Part shown: piece by piece, positions 24,221 through 33,640 of the stretch
Layout: every line of letters begins with the position of its first letter
How positions within the stretch are numbered: position 1 is the stretch's first letter
Source: Celerinatantimonas sp046054195
GTDB lineage: Bacteria; Pseudomonadota; Gammaproteobacteria; Enterobacterales; Celerinatantimonadaceae
DNA: 64,000 nucleotides
Direction of reading: 5' to 3'
Assembly: GCF_046054195.1 (NCBI RefSeq)
Contig: NZ_JBEQCS010000002.1
Coordinates: forward strand, 186,001 to 250,000
The notes under the pieces: generated by a model
The model's input: the letters and a program-made list of their open reading frames with translations, nothing else
What the model was told of the DNA's origin: nothing
Database searches by the model: none
Made by a program: the position numbers and the translations under genes

Positions 24221-25123
24221 TTACTGACTAATTAACTCTGGATATCCAGAGCGTCTTCTTAGTACTTGTGAAACCTTCTGGCTATCCACCTGAGCTTGCG
24301 TAATAAACTTAATTAATTGTGGATTACTAGGCAGGTTCACTATCCCAGTTTGATCATCTGCGCTTTGACTAAGCGGTCTGGTCACTTCTAGGTATAGTGT
24401 GCCATCTGGTTGGCGGGCATACTGAACAGGTTGATTAATAATTCTAACCGACATGCCTTTTTTAGCTTTCGAGAACAGGTACTTAATATCTCGAGGGAAA
24501 AGCCGCATACACCCCGAGCTAACCCGAAGTCCGACACCAAAGTTTTTGTTGGTCCCATGGATCAAGTAATCCCCTGCCCCATAAGCTAAGCGCATTGCAT
24601 AATCACCCAGAGGGTTATCTGGCCCTGCCGGCACAACTTTGGGCAATGGTTTTCCTTTAGCAGCATACTCATCACGAATGTGCTGTGTCGGTGTCCAACT
24701 CGGATGCGGGATCTTTTGCGAAATATAAGTTGTGGTTGTGGGAGTATCCCAACCAATACGCCCAATTCCAATTGGGAAGATATCAACCTGATGTTCTTTA
24801 GGTCGAAAGAAGAACAATCGCAATTGAGCCAGATTCACTACAATACCTTCACGTTTTCCCTCGGGTAACATCTGACGCAAAGGGATCAGCAGTTCTGTCC
24901 CAGGGGTGGGAAGGAATGGATCAACTTTTGGATTTGCGCTGCGCAAGGCCAAAAAGCCAATATCAAAGTGATTTGCGATGGAGGCAAGGGTATCGCCTTG
25001 CTTAACGATATAATGCTGGTTTTGGCCTACTAGGCGGCTATCATCAGCAGGTAATGGATAAGTCTTGGCCCAGACACCGCAACTTACCAGAGCAATGCAT
25101 AATAAAAAAACTCGCAATAACAT
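24221..25123 (-). CDS. L,D-transpeptidase (ErfK/YbiS-type) with LysM domain
   Basis: A 300-residue exported enzyme. The signal peptide is residues 1-19 (cleavage near VWA-KT). A LysM peptidoglycan-binding motif follows (QHYIVKQGDTLASIANHFDIG, about 37-57), then a YkuD catalytic domain ending in IHGTNKNFGVGLRVSSGCMRLFPRD. That segment contains the family's catalytic Cys and the HGT element. Enzymes of this group (ErfK, YbiS, YcfS) attach Braun lipoprotein to peptidoglycan. The adjacent lpp gene supports that job here; formation of 3-3 crosslinks is the alternative. Confidence 0.92.
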   Translation of the reverse strand: MLLRVFLLCIALVSCGVWAKTYPLPADDSRLVGQNQHYIVKQGDTLASIANHFDIGFLALRSANPKVDPFLPTPGTELLIPLRQMLPEGKREGIVVNLAQLRLFFFRPKEHQVDIFPIGIGRIGWDTPTTTTYISQKIPHPSWTPTQHIRDEYAAKGKPLPKVVPAGPDNPLGDYAMRLAYGAGDYLIHGTNKNFGVGLRVSSGCMRLFPRDIKYLFSKAKKGMSVRIINQPVQYARQPDGTLYLEVTRPLSQSADDQTGIVNLPSNPQLIKFITQAQVDSQKVSQVLRRRSGYPELISQ

Positions 25124-25213
25124 GAAAATATCTCAGAAAACAGATGTAATCAGAGCTTATCATAAACTACTTCACGCCGCGTACTTTCATTATAACGTGA
25201 TGATTACAGGTAC

Positions 25214-25240
25214 AAAAAAGCCCGTTTTAAACGGGCTTTT
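25214..25240 (-). terminator. Intrinsic terminator of pnp
   Basis: An AAAAGCCCGTTT / AAACGGGCTTTT palindrome. On the minus strand it ends in a run of six T. It lies just past the pnp stop. Confidence 0.88.
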
Positions 25241-25262
25241 AGCATCTGAACAACGCGTCTAA

Positions 25263-27434
25263 TTAACTTTGTTGGTCATTATCAGTTGAAGCTGCTTCAG
25301 CATTTTCTGCTTTAGGCTCTTCAGCTTTAGGCTCTTCAGCTTTTGGTTCTGGTTTAGGTAATGCTTCTTTCATACTTAAGCGAACACGTCCCTGACGGTC
25401 AACTTCAAGCACTTTCACTTTCACTTCATCACCCACATTTAAGTAGTCAGATACTTTATTGACTCGCTCAAAAGCGATTTGTGAAATGTGAACCAAACCA
25501 TCTTTACCCGGCAGAATCTGCACAAAGGCGCCAAAGTCAGCTAAACGAACCACTTTACCTTGGTAAATCTGTCCAACTTCTACTTCAGCGGTCAGCTGTT
25601 CAATCCGTTCAATTGCAGATTTCGCTTGATCGCCATCGGTCGCTGCAATTTTCACTGTACCATCATCTTCGATTTCGATGGTTGTACCAGTTTCTTCAGT
25701 CAACGCACGGATAGTTGCACCACCTTTACCGATCACGTCTTTAATTTTTTCAGGACTGATCTTCATGGTGTGAATGCGTGGAGCGAACTCAGAGATATCT
25801 TGGCGAGCACCGCTGATTGCTTTGTTCATCACACTTAAGATGTGCATGCGCGCACCTTTTGCCTGATTCAATGCAATCTGCATAATCTCTTTAGTGATCC
25901 CTTCAATTTTAATGTCCATCTGCAGCGCGTTAACACCGTTTTCGGTACCCGCTACTTTAAAGTCCATATCACCGAGGTGATCTTCATCACCGAGGATGTC
26001 AGACAAGACAACAAATTGATCACCTTCTTTTACCAGCCCCATAGCAATACCAGCAACAGAAGATTTAATCGGTACACCAGCATCCATTAACGCCAATGAT
26101 GAACCACAAACTGACGCCATTGAGCTTGAACCGTTAGATTCAGTAATTTCTGATACTACACGAACCGTATATGGGAATTCGTTCTCATCAGGCATAACCG
26201 CAGCGATACCACGTTTAGCCAAACGACCATGACCAATTTCACGGCGTTTAGGAGAACCCATCATCCCTGTTTCACCCACACAATATGGAGGGAAGTTATA
26301 ATGCAACAGAAAGTGGTCGGTACGAGTGCCAGTTAACTCATCAATCATTTGCGCATCGCGCTGAGTACCCAAGGTACAAGAAACCAGTGCCTGAGTTTCA
26401 CCACGGGTAAAGATAGCACTACCGTGAGTACGAGGCAGAACGCCAGTTGCAACGTCAAGAGCACGAACCATATCAGGTTCACGACCATCGATACGCGGTT
26501 CACCAGCAAGAATACGACTACGAACAACGGCTTTTTCGATTTTAACCAGCTCGTCACCGATTTCCATCGGGTCTAACGCTTCGTTTTCTGCAATCAGCTG
26601 TTCAGTCACTTCTTTTTTAATAGCATCGACAGCATCATAACGCGCAGCTTTTTCAGTAATCCGATATGCTTCGCCCAGTTTTTCCTGCGCTAATTCTTTA
26701 ACTTTGCTGCTTAGCTCTTCATTTTTAGCAGGAGCTTGCCAATCCCAAGCAGGTTTGCCAGCTTCTTTAGCAAATTCGTTAATCGCCTGGATGACGGTCT
26801 GCATCTGTTCGTGGCCGTACATAACAGCACCGAGCATAACATCTTCAGGCAGTTCCTGAGCTTCAGACTCGACCATCAGTACTGCTTTTTCAGTACCAGC
26901 AACAACCAAGTCAAGTTTGCTTTCAGGCAATTCATCAACCATTGGGTTAAGAATGTAATTACCATTGATAAAGCCAACACGAGCTGCCCCAATTGGGCCG
27001 TGGAAAGGAATACCAGACAAAGACAATGCAGCTGATGCACCAATCAAAGCCGCAATATCAGGTTGAACCTGAGGGTTTACAGACATTACCGTAGCAACAA
27101 CCTGCACTTCATTAACAAACCCTTCAGGGAATAACGGACGGATAGGACGGTCAATCAAACGCGCAATCAGAGTTTCGCCTTCAGATGGGCGACCTTCACG
27201 TTTAAAGAAACCACCTGGAATACGACCAGCTGCATATGTCCGTTCTTGATAATTAACTGTCAGCGGGAAGAAGTCTTGTCCTGGCTTCGCTTCCTTTTTG
27301 CCAACAACAGTAACAAAGACCGCTGTGTCGTCAACGGTCACCATGACCGCTGCATCTGCCTGACGAGCGATTGCGCCCGTTTCCAGCGTGACACTGTGCT
27401 GGCCATATTGGAATTTTTTAACAATAGGATTCAC
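25263..27434 (-). CDS. pnp: Polynucleotide phosphorylase
   Basis: A phosphorolytic 3'-5' exoribonuclease and degradosome component, 723 residues. It has two RNase PH-like domains (QDFFPLTVNYQERTYAAGRIPGGFFKREGRPS in the first; GTRTDHFLLHYNFPPYCVGE in the second). A KH domain (IGKGGATIRALTEETG) and an S1 domain (GQIYQGKVVRLADFGAFVQILPG) follow. The C-terminal tail holds KAEEP repeats encoded by a 15-bp direct repeat. The start is GTG 27434 with AAGGA nine bases upstream. It is downstream of rpsO, the standard order, where PNPase controls its own leader in E. coli. Confidence 0.98.
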   Translation of the reverse strand: MNPIVKKFQYGQHSVTLETGAIARQADAAVMVTVDDTAVFVTVVGKKEAKPGQDFFPLTVNYQERTYAAGRIPGGFFKREGRPSEGETLIARLIDRPIRPLFPEGFVNEVQVVATVMSVNPQVQPDIAALIGASAALSLSGIPFHGPIGAARVGFINGNYILNPMVDELPESKLDLVVAGTEKAVLMVESEAQELPEDVMLGAVMYGHEQMQTVIQAINEFAKEAGKPAWDWQAPAKNEELSSKVKELAQEKLGEAYRITEKAARYDAVDAIKKEVTEQLIAENEALDPMEIGDELVKIEKAVVRSRILAGEPRIDGREPDMVRALDVATGVLPRTHGSAIFTRGETQALVSCTLGTQRDAQMIDELTGTRTDHFLLHYNFPPYCVGETGMMGSPKRREIGHGRLAKRGIAAVMPDENEFPYTVRVVSEITESNGSSSMASVCGSSLALMDAGVPIKSSVAGIAMGLVKEGDQFVVLSDILGDEDHLGDMDFKVAGTENGVNALQMDIKIEGITKEIMQIALNQAKGARMHILSVMNKAISGARQDISEFAPRIHTMKISPEKIKDVIGKGGATIRALTEETGTTIEIEDDGTVKIAATDGDQAKSAIERIEQLTAEVEVGQIYQGKVVRLADFGAFVQILPGKDGLVHISQIAFERVNKVSDYLNVGDEVKVKVLEVDRQGRVRLSMKEALPKPEPKAEEPKAEEPKAENAEAASTDNDQQS
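25309..25338. repeat. 15-bp tandem repeat inside the 3' end of pnp
   Basis: Two exact copies of gctttaggctcttca, followed by a degenerate third. They encode repeated Glu-Glu-Pro-Lys-Ala in the disordered PNPase tail. An in-frame unit allows length change without a frameshift. Confidence 0.8.
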
Positions 27435-27537
27435 GTGAATTTCCTTCGTTTGCGCTTTTTAATCTTTCTTTCATTTCGCGGCTAGTATAAAGCATATATT
27501 GGATAAAAGATAATCTTAACAGCTCAGAAATGACAAT

Positions 27538-27554
27538 CCCCACTCATTGTGGGG
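27538..27554 (-). other. Hairpin in the rpsO-pnp intergenic leader
   Basis: A CCCCAC-TCATT-GTGGGG stem-loop between the rpsO terminator and the pnp start, about 100 bases upstream of the GTG. In E. coli this interval forms an RNase III-cleaved structure used in pnp autoregulation. An equivalent role here is inference. Confidence 0.5.
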
Positions 27555-27571
27555 CTCGTTTGGGGGATCAA

Positions 27572-27598
27572 AAAAGAGGAGCATAAAGCTCCTCTTTT
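27572..27598 (-). terminator. Intrinsic terminator of rpsO
   Basis: An 11-bp perfect stem (AAAAGAGGAGC / GCTCCTCTTTT) with a 5-base loop and a T run on the minus strand. It lies 21 bases past the rpsO stop. It corresponds to the t1 terminator between rpsO and pnp in enteric bacteria. Confidence 0.88.
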
Positions 27599-27619
27599 CA
27601 ACCTGTAAAGGGGCGACGC

Positions 27620-27889
27620 TTAGCGACGCAGACCCAGACTTGAAATCAGAGACTGATAACGTTCTGCATCTTTACCTTTGAGGTAGTCAAGCAGATTACG
27701 ACGCTGACTAACCATACGTAACAGGCCACGACGGCTGTGATGATCATGGATATGAGTTTTGAAGTGATCCTGCAGATGGTTAATCTGAGCAGATAACAAC
27801 GCAACTTGTACTTCTGGCGAACCAGTATCGCCTTCACCACGGCCATATTCAGCAACGATTTTTGCTTTTTCTTCAGTGTTTAGTGACAT
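27620..27889 (-). CDS. rpsO: 30S ribosomal protein S15
   Basis: An 89-residue primary 16S rRNA-binding protein of the small subunit platform. The sequence MSLNTEEKAKIVAEYGRGEG through LISSLGLRR is typical S15, with HSRRGLLRMVSQRRNLLDYL as the RNA-binding core. The start is ATG 27889, preceded by AGGAG; upstream in-frame codons to 27928 are not needed. It is followed by a terminator and pnp. Confidence 0.98.
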   Translation of the reverse strand: MSLNTEEKAKIVAEYGRGEGDTGSPEVQVALLSAQINHLQDHFKTHIHDHHSRRGLLRMVSQRRNLLDYLKGKDAERYQSLISSLGLRR

Positions 27890-27982
27890 GGAATTACTCC
27901 TAATTAAGTCAAACAGTGTTAACGCCAATCACTAATTCAGCGTTAACAGGACGCACTATTCTAGACAGAAATATAGTCCAGA

Positions 27983-28921
27983 TCAAGCGTCGTGCGCGAT
28001 TAGTCGCTTCGGTGCCAAAAGGCCATCGGCATTGATCATACCAATACCAATAAAACGACGTTCTTCACCCACATAAAGGCGCAATAATGGCCCTTTTGTA
28101 ACATCGGCAACTGCAACGGCTCGCCCTTGTAGCAGCGACAAACCAAACTCTTCACTTACTTCAATAGTCGGAAGGCTACTCACAGCACTATCCATATGAA
28201 GAAGCAGTGGGTCTAATAGCTCTGCGGGTACAACATCTTGCTCTTGCGCTTGCGCTAGCAACGCTTCAAGCATCTCTATGCTAATCACCTGATCAGATGG
28301 ATAATCGCCAACATGCGAGCGATGCAACTGGGCCACATGAGCACCACAACCTAAAAACTCGCCCAAGTCATCAACAATAGTGCGAATATAGGTGCCTTTA
28401 CTGCAATGGATATCAAGTTTTAACAAGTCACCTTCAAAACTTATAATATCAATACTATAAACGGTGATTGGACGCGATTTACGAGGTACATCAATGCCTT
28501 CGCGCGCATACCAGTAAAGTGGTTTACCTTGATATTTAAGAGCTGAATAAATAGATGGGACTTGCTCAATAACGCCTTTAAAGCGCTCCAATGCCTGCTC
28601 TATCTGCTCAAGTGTGACATTCACATCACGTGTTTGAACCACTTCACCATCAGCATCAGAAGTGGTAGTTCGCTGACCAAGTTTTGCACAAACCTGATAG
28701 CGTTTATCAGAGTCGAGCAGATATTGAGAAAACTTGGTCGCATCTCCTAAACAAATCGGCAGCATGCCAGTTGCCAGAGGATCTAACGCCCCTGTATGCC
28801 CGGCTTTTTGTGCAAAATAGATCCGCTTTACCTGCTGCAGTACCGCATTAGAGGTTTTACCAGTAGGTTTATTTACCAGTAAAATGCCATCAACTTTGCG
28901 ACCACGGGTCCTACGCGCCAT
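27983..28921 (-). CDS. truB: tRNA pseudouridine(55) synthase TruB
   Basis: Makes pseudouridine 55 in the T loop of tRNAs. 312 residues. The catalytic Asp lies in GHTGALDPLATGMLP. The KVNAI-type N-terminal DGILLVNKPTGKTS, the YSALKYQGKPLYWYAREG motif and SKGTYIRTIVDDLGE are present, and a PUA-like C-terminus ends at LIAHDA. Its ATG overlaps the rbfA stop as TAATG, indicating translational coupling. Confidence 0.98.
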   Translation of the reverse strand: MARRTRGRKVDGILLVNKPTGKTSNAVLQQVKRIYFAQKAGHTGALDPLATGMLPICLGDATKFSQYLLDSDKRYQVCAKLGQRTTTSDADGEVVQTRDVNVTLEQIEQALERFKGVIEQVPSIYSALKYQGKPLYWYAREGIDVPRKSRPITVYSIDIISFEGDLLKLDIHCSKGTYIRTIVDDLGEFLGCGAHVAQLHRSHVGDYPSDQVISIEMLEALLAQAQEQDVVPAELLDPLLLHMDSAVSSLPTIEVSEEFGLSLLQGRAVAVADVTKGPLLRLYVGEERRFIGIGMINADGLLAPKRLIAHDA

Positions 28922-29319
28922 TAATTGTCCTCGTCGTGCTGGTTATATTTTTGCTGTTTACGATGATCTTCGTTCACCGCTTGAGTGGCCAGATTAGACA
29001 TCCGCATCCCCTCAACTAACGATTTATCATAAGCAAAACGCAGCTCTGGTACAGCACGCAGGCGCATCGCTTTACCTAATAATAAGCGAATATAAGCTTT
29101 AGCTTCTTCCAGAGCTTCTAAACCCTGTTTAATCCCTTCTTCACTGTCATCAAGAAAGGTTACAAAAATTTTGGCGTATGCCAAGTCACGGGTCACATCA
29201 ACAGAGGACACCGTCACCAAACCAAGGCGTGAATCTTTAATTTCACGCTGCAAGATAACCGCCACTTCTTTTTGAACTTGCTGAGCCACTCGCTGTGGTC
29301 GACTAAATTCTCTTGCCAT
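28921..29319 (-). CDS. rbfA: Ribosome-binding factor A
   Basis: A 132-residue KH-fold protein that helps mature the 30S subunit and adapts cells to cold. It begins MAREFSRPQRVAQQVQKEVA and has RDLAYAKIFVTFLDD and RLRAVPELRFAYDKS. The start is ATG 29319 with a GAGGT site upstream, chosen over an in-frame start at 29337 because it gives the conserved N-terminus. A hairpin separates it from infB. Confidence 0.97.
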   Translation of the reverse strand: MAREFSRPQRVAQQVQKEVAVILQREIKDSRLGLVTVSSVDVTRDLAYAKIFVTFLDDSEEGIKQGLEALEEAKAYIRLLLGKAMRLRAVPELRFAYDKSLVEGMRMSNLATQAVNEDHRKQQKYNQHDEDN

Positions 29320-29340
29320 GGTATTTACCTCAAACATATA

Positions 29341-29364
29341 AATGGGGGCAAATAAGCCCCCATT
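29341..29364 (-). other. Hairpin between infB and rbfA
   Basis: A 9-bp perfect stem (AATGGGGGC / GCCCCCATT) with a 6-base loop, in the 68-base gap after infB. On the minus strand it is followed by TTATATG, a weak T run. It may be a partial terminator, an RNA-processing site or an infB mRNA stabiliser. Confidence 0.55.
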
Positions 29365-29387
29365 CTTTGCTCAATTGCTTTATCGAA

Positions 29388-32105
29388 TTACAAACTACGT
29401 TGAATTTCGACGGTTTCAAAGACCTCTATCTGGTCACCGACACGAACATCATTATAGTTGCGAACCCCGATACCACATTCCATGCCGTTGCGAACTTCAT
29501 TGACGTCATCTTTATAACGACGCAGTGATTCTAGCTCACCTTCATAAATTACGACATTTTCTCGTAGGACGCGAATTGGGTTATTACGTTTAACCACACC
29601 TTCGGTCACCATACAACCAGCGATTGCACCAATTTTCGGTGATTTGAACACTTCACGAACTTCTGCCAGACCAATAATTTCCTGACGGAATTCAGGTGAC
29701 AATAGACCCGACATTGCTTTTTTCACTTCATCAATGAGGTCATAAATCACACTGTAGTAGTGTAAATCAACATGTTCAGACTCAATCACGCGGCGAGCTG
29801 ATGCATCGGCACGAACGTTGAAACCAAAGACCAGCGCATTTGACGCTGCGGCTAAAGTCGCATCCGTTTCGGTAATCCCACCAACGCCACGACCAATGAT
29901 GTTCACTTTAACTTCATCAGTAGAAAGTTTAGCAAGTGAATCAGCAATCGCTTCTAAAGAGCCTTGAACATCCGCTTTAAGAACGATGTTCAGCTCATTA
30001 ACTTCACCTTCTTCCATGTTCGCAAACATGTTTTCCAGTTTCGCTTTCTGCTGACGCGCTAATTTAACATCACGGAACTTACCTTGACGATACAAGGCAA
30101 CTTCACGAGCTTTTTTCTCATCGCGAACAACAGTTGCTTCATCACCGGCAGATGGCACACCTGAGAGACCTAAAATCTCAACAGGGATAGATGGACCAGC
30201 AATTTCGATATCCTGACCATGTTCATCTTTCATCGCTCGGATACGGCCATATTCTAAACCACACAGGATAATATCCCCTTTGTGTAGCTCACCTTGCTGA
30301 ACCAGGATTGATGCAACTGGACCACGGCCTTTATCAAGGCGAGACTCAATCACAACCCCTGATGCAGGGCCGGTTGAAACTGATTTAAGTTCCAAAATAT
30401 CAGACTGCAATAAGATTGACTCAAGCAGGTTATCAATCCCTTCACCAGTTTTAGCAGAAACATGCACAAACTGTGTATCACCGCCCCAGTCTTCTGGGAT
30501 GACATCATACTGTGCCAGCTCGTTTTTAACGCGATCTGGATCAGCTTCTGGTTTATCGATTTTGTTCACAGCCACAACTATTGGCACACCAGCAGCTTTT
30601 GCATGCTGAATCGCTTCAATAGTTTGAGGCATCACACCATCATCAGCGGCAACAACCAACACCACGATATCAGTTGCCTGAGCACCACGAGCACGCATAG
30701 CAGTAAATGCCGCATGTCCTGGAGTATCCAAGAACGTAATCATCTGGTCATTATCAGTTTTGACTCGATATGCACCGATGTGCTGGGTAATCCCACCTGC
30801 TTCGCCAGCGGCAACTTTTGCGCGACGAACATAGTCGAGCAATGATGTTTTACCGTGGTCAACGTGGCCCATAATGGTGACAACAGGTGCACGTGAAGTT
30901 GCTTCACTTTGATCTGCTGAAGCTTCTTGTAACACTTGTTCTTCCAGCGCATTCTCTTTAACCAGAACGACTTTATGGCCCATTTCTTCAGCTACTAATT
31001 GAGCTGTTTCCTGATCAATCACCTGATTGATTGTTGCCATTGCGCCCAGTTTCATCATAACTTTGATGACTTCAGTCGCCTTGACGGCCATTTTATTAGC
31101 CAGTTCAGCAACAGTGATAGTCTCACTGATGCGAACATCACGTTCTACTGGTTGAGCTGGTTTATTAAATCCATGCTGCATCGAAGTTGGTGTGGCAACT
31201 TGGCGATTACGACGGTTTTTACCGCCTTTACGACCACGTTGGTTACGGTTGTTGTTATTACCGTTTTGTTTATCACCATTTTCGTCTTTAGCCGCAGCTT
31301 TTTTCTTTTTACGCCGAGGACGACGCTCATCCTTACGAGCTTCTTCATCTTCTGCTTCGCGAGCATAGCTTGACGTTGTGAAGTGATAATCGTCAGAGTC
31401 TTCCGCTTGTTTGCGTTTTTTCTCTTCCTCTTCCCAACGTTTCTCATTCTGCTCGGCTAAACGTTTTGCTTCTTCAGCTTTACGTTTAGCTTCCTGTTCG
31501 GCCTTAACAATTGCTGCTTGCTCTTGTTCGCTCTTGAGCCGCTGTTGCTCTTCTCGTTTCGCTTGTTCTGCTGCCGCCACTTCTGGATCAGCCTCCGCCT
31601 TTGCCTTCTCGGCTTTCGCCTGTGCTTCTTTGTGCGCCTTTTCTTCGGCTTTGGCTTTCGCTTTGGCTTCTGCCTCTGCTTTTTCCTGTGCCTGTTGGCG
31701 CGCTTTTTCTTCAGCTTCTCGTTTCGCTTGGGCTTGAGCTTCCTGACGAGCTTTTTCTTCAGCTTCTAAACGCTCTTGTTCTTCCGCTTTAGATTTTTCA
31801 TCAATTACACTGCGTTTAACATAAGTACGTTTTTTACGTACTTCGACCTGAACGTCACGAGACTTGCCACCCGATCCCTGAATACTCAAGGTGCTTTTGG
31901 TTTTACGCTTTAAGGTCATCCGACTCGGTTGACCTTCTTGCCCATGTTGCTGCTTTAGATGATCGAGTAACTTTGATTTTTCATCTTCTGCAACTATATC
32001 ATCAGCCGCCTGCTTTTTGATACCGGCATCGGCAAACTGTTTAATCAGGCGGTCAACGGTTGTACCCACGTCGTCTGCGAGTTGTTTTACTGAAACTGCT
32101 GTCAT
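29388..32105 (-). CDS. infB: Translation initiation factor IF-2
   Basis: A GTPase that brings initiator tRNA to the ribosome, 905 residues. An N-terminal IF2 domain (MTAVSVKQLADDVGTTVDRL) leads into a long Lys/Glu/Ala-rich helical stretch (about 105-245) and a basic RRKKKKAAAK/GRKGGKNRRNR patch. The GTPase domain has GHVDHGKTSLLD (P loop near residue 410), DTPGHAAF and NKIDKPEAD. The C-terminal domain binds fMet-tRNA. The low-complexity coding region produces long meaningless frames on the other strand. It belongs to the rimP-nusA-infB-rbfA-truB set, matching the metY neighbourhood. Confidence 0.98.
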   Translation of the reverse strand: MTAVSVKQLADDVGTTVDRLIKQFADAGIKKQAADDIVAEDEKSKLLDHLKQQHGQEGQPSRMTLKRKTKSTLSIQGSGGKSRDVQVEVRKKRTYVKRSVIDEKSKAEEQERLEAEEKARQEAQAQAKREAEEKARQQAQEKAEAEAKAKAKAEEKAHKEAQAKAEKAKAEADPEVAAAEQAKREEQQRLKSEQEQAAIVKAEQEAKRKAEEAKRLAEQNEKRWEEEEKKRKQAEDSDDYHFTTSSYAREAEDEEARKDERRPRRKKKKAAAKDENGDKQNGNNNNRNQRGRKGGKNRRNRQVATPTSMQHGFNKPAQPVERDVRISETITVAELANKMAVKATEVIKVMMKLGAMATINQVIDQETAQLVAEEMGHKVVLVKENALEEQVLQEASADQSEATSRAPVVTIMGHVDHGKTSLLDYVRRAKVAAGEAGGITQHIGAYRVKTDNDQMITFLDTPGHAAFTAMRARGAQATDIVVLVVAADDGVMPQTIEAIQHAKAAGVPIVVAVNKIDKPEADPDRVKNELAQYDVIPEDWGGDTQFVHVSAKTGEGIDNLLESILLQSDILELKSVSTGPASGVVIESRLDKGRGPVASILVQQGELHKGDIILCGLEYGRIRAMKDEHGQDIEIAGPSIPVEILGLSGVPSAGDEATVVRDEKKAREVALYRQGKFRDVKLARQQKAKLENMFANMEEGEVNELNIVLKADVQGSLEAIADSLAKLSTDEVKVNIIGRGVGGITETDATLAAASNALVFGFNVRADASARRVIESEHVDLHYYSVIYDLIDEVKKAMSGLLSPEFRQEIIGLAEVREVFKSPKIGAIAGCMVTEGVVKRNNPIRVLRENVVIYEGELESLRRYKDDVNEVRNGMECGIGVRNYNDVRVGDQIEVFETVEIQRSL

Positions 32106-32131
32106 ATAGCGAAATTCCTCCGTCGACGTTA

Positions 32132-33628
32132 TTATTCTTCATCACCGAACCAACAGATTTGTCGGGCGGCCATAATTAATTCACCTGCTTTGGCTTCGTT
32201 TAACTCGTCGATGTCAACAATATCATCAACGCCTTGTTCAGCCAGGTCTTCTAAGGTTGAAACACCACGAACGGCCAATTCATAAGCCAGCTCACGGGTC
32301 ATCCCTTCTAGGCCAAGCAGATCCTCACTTGGTTTGTTTTCCCCTAAAGTTTCTTCTTTAGCTAACGCTTCAGTTACAAGAGCCGCTTTAGCACGCTCAC
32401 GTAACTCATTGACCATATCTTCGTCCATACCGTCAATGGTCAGCAGCTCGCTTACTGGAACATAAGCGACTTCTTCTAAGCTGCTAAATCCTTCGTCAAC
32501 CAAAACAGCTGCAAAATCTTCATCGACCCCTAAACGCTCTTGGAATAATTCCAGTGATTTTTGCGCTTCGGCCTGATGTTTTTTCTGCATATCTTCGATC
32601 GTCATCACATTCAATTCCCAGCCAGTAAGCTGAGATGCTAGACGAACGTTCTGGCCATTACGGCCAATTGCCTGTGCGAGGCTGTCTGGCTCAACTGCAA
32701 CATCCATCGAATGGTTGTCTTCATCAACAATAATTGATGACACTTCAGCAGGCGCCATAGCATTAATAACAAACTGTGCAGGGTTATCATCCCAAAGCAC
32801 GATATCAACACGCTCGTTGCCTAGCTCACCAGAAACAGCCTGAACTCGAGCGCCTCGCATGCCAACACAAGCGCCAACCGGGTCAATCCGTCGATCGTTT
32901 GATTTCACCGCGATTTTAGCTCGTGCACCAGGGTCGCGTGCCGCGCCTTTAAGCTCGATCATCTCTTCGGCGATCTCTGGCACTTCGATACGAAATAGCT
33001 CTGTTAACATTTCTGGGCGAGAACGACTTAAAAACAGCTGAGCGCCACGCGCTTCAGGCTTAACAGCATACAACAAAGCACGGATGCGATCGCCTGGTCG
33101 AAATGCTTCACGAGGCAGAAGGTCTTCGCGATGCAGAACACCTTCAGCATTGTTACCTAAATCAACGATGACATTGTCGCGACTTACTTTTTTCACAACA
33201 CCAGTGTGCAGTTCACCAACTTGATCGATAAACTGCTCAACCACTTGTGCGCGTTCTGCTTCACGAACTTTCTGTACGATGACTTGTTTAGCCGTCTGAG
33301 TTGTAATTCGGTCAAAAGTAACCGACTCAATCTGCTCTTCGACGTAATCCCCAACGTTCAGTTCGGGCTCATCGATACGGGCTGCATCTAAAGTAATTTC
33401 GCGATAAGGTGCTTCTAATGAATCTTGATCTTGGACCACTTTCCAACGACGGAATGTGTCAAAATCACCGCTTTTGCGATCAATCGCAACGCGAACGTCA
33501 ATATCACCTTCATATTTCTTTTTAGTAGCTGTTGCTAGTGCGATTTCTAACGCTTCAAAAATTTTTTCCCGTGGGACAGCTTTTTCATTAGAAACTGCAT
33601 CAACAACCAATAGGACTTCTTTATTCAT
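32132..33628 (-). CDS. nusA: Transcription termination/antitermination factor NusA
   Basis: An RNA polymerase-binding factor, 498 residues. It has an N-terminal polymerase-binding domain, an S1 domain (GELHTGVVKKVSRDNVIVDLG), KH1/KH2 (GACVGMRGARVQAVSGEL, GRNGQNVRLASQLTGW) and two C-terminal acidic repeats (LLTIDGMDEDMVNELRERA; LLGLEGMTRELAYELAVRG). The two repeats are typical of gammaproteobacterial NusA. It lies 12 bases after rimP and 26 before infB. Confidence 0.98.
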   Translation of the reverse strand: MNKEVLLVVDAVSNEKAVPREKIFEALEIALATATKKKYEGDIDVRVAIDRKSGDFDTFRRWKVVQDQDSLEAPYREITLDAARIDEPELNVGDYVEEQIESVTFDRITTQTAKQVIVQKVREAERAQVVEQFIDQVGELHTGVVKKVSRDNVIVDLGNNAEGVLHREDLLPREAFRPGDRIRALLYAVKPEARGAQLFLSRSRPEMLTELFRIEVPEIAEEMIELKGAARDPGARAKIAVKSNDRRIDPVGACVGMRGARVQAVSGELGNERVDIVLWDDNPAQFVINAMAPAEVSSIIVDEDNHSMDVAVEPDSLAQAIGRNGQNVRLASQLTGWELNVMTIEDMQKKHQAEAQKSLELFQERLGVDEDFAAVLVDEGFSSLEEVAYVPVSELLTIDGMDEDMVNELRERAKAALVTEALAKEETLGENKPSEDLLGLEGMTRELAYELAVRGVSTLEDLAEQGVDDIVDIDELNEAKAGELIMAARQICWFGDEE

Positions 33629-33640
33629 TCCCGAGCCTCT

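Noticed and set aside
31411..31792. Long Ser/Cys/Phe-rich plus-strand frames opposite infB
   Set aside because: They arise from the Lys/Glu/Ala-rich low-complexity part of IF-2 read on the other strand, with no ribosome sites.
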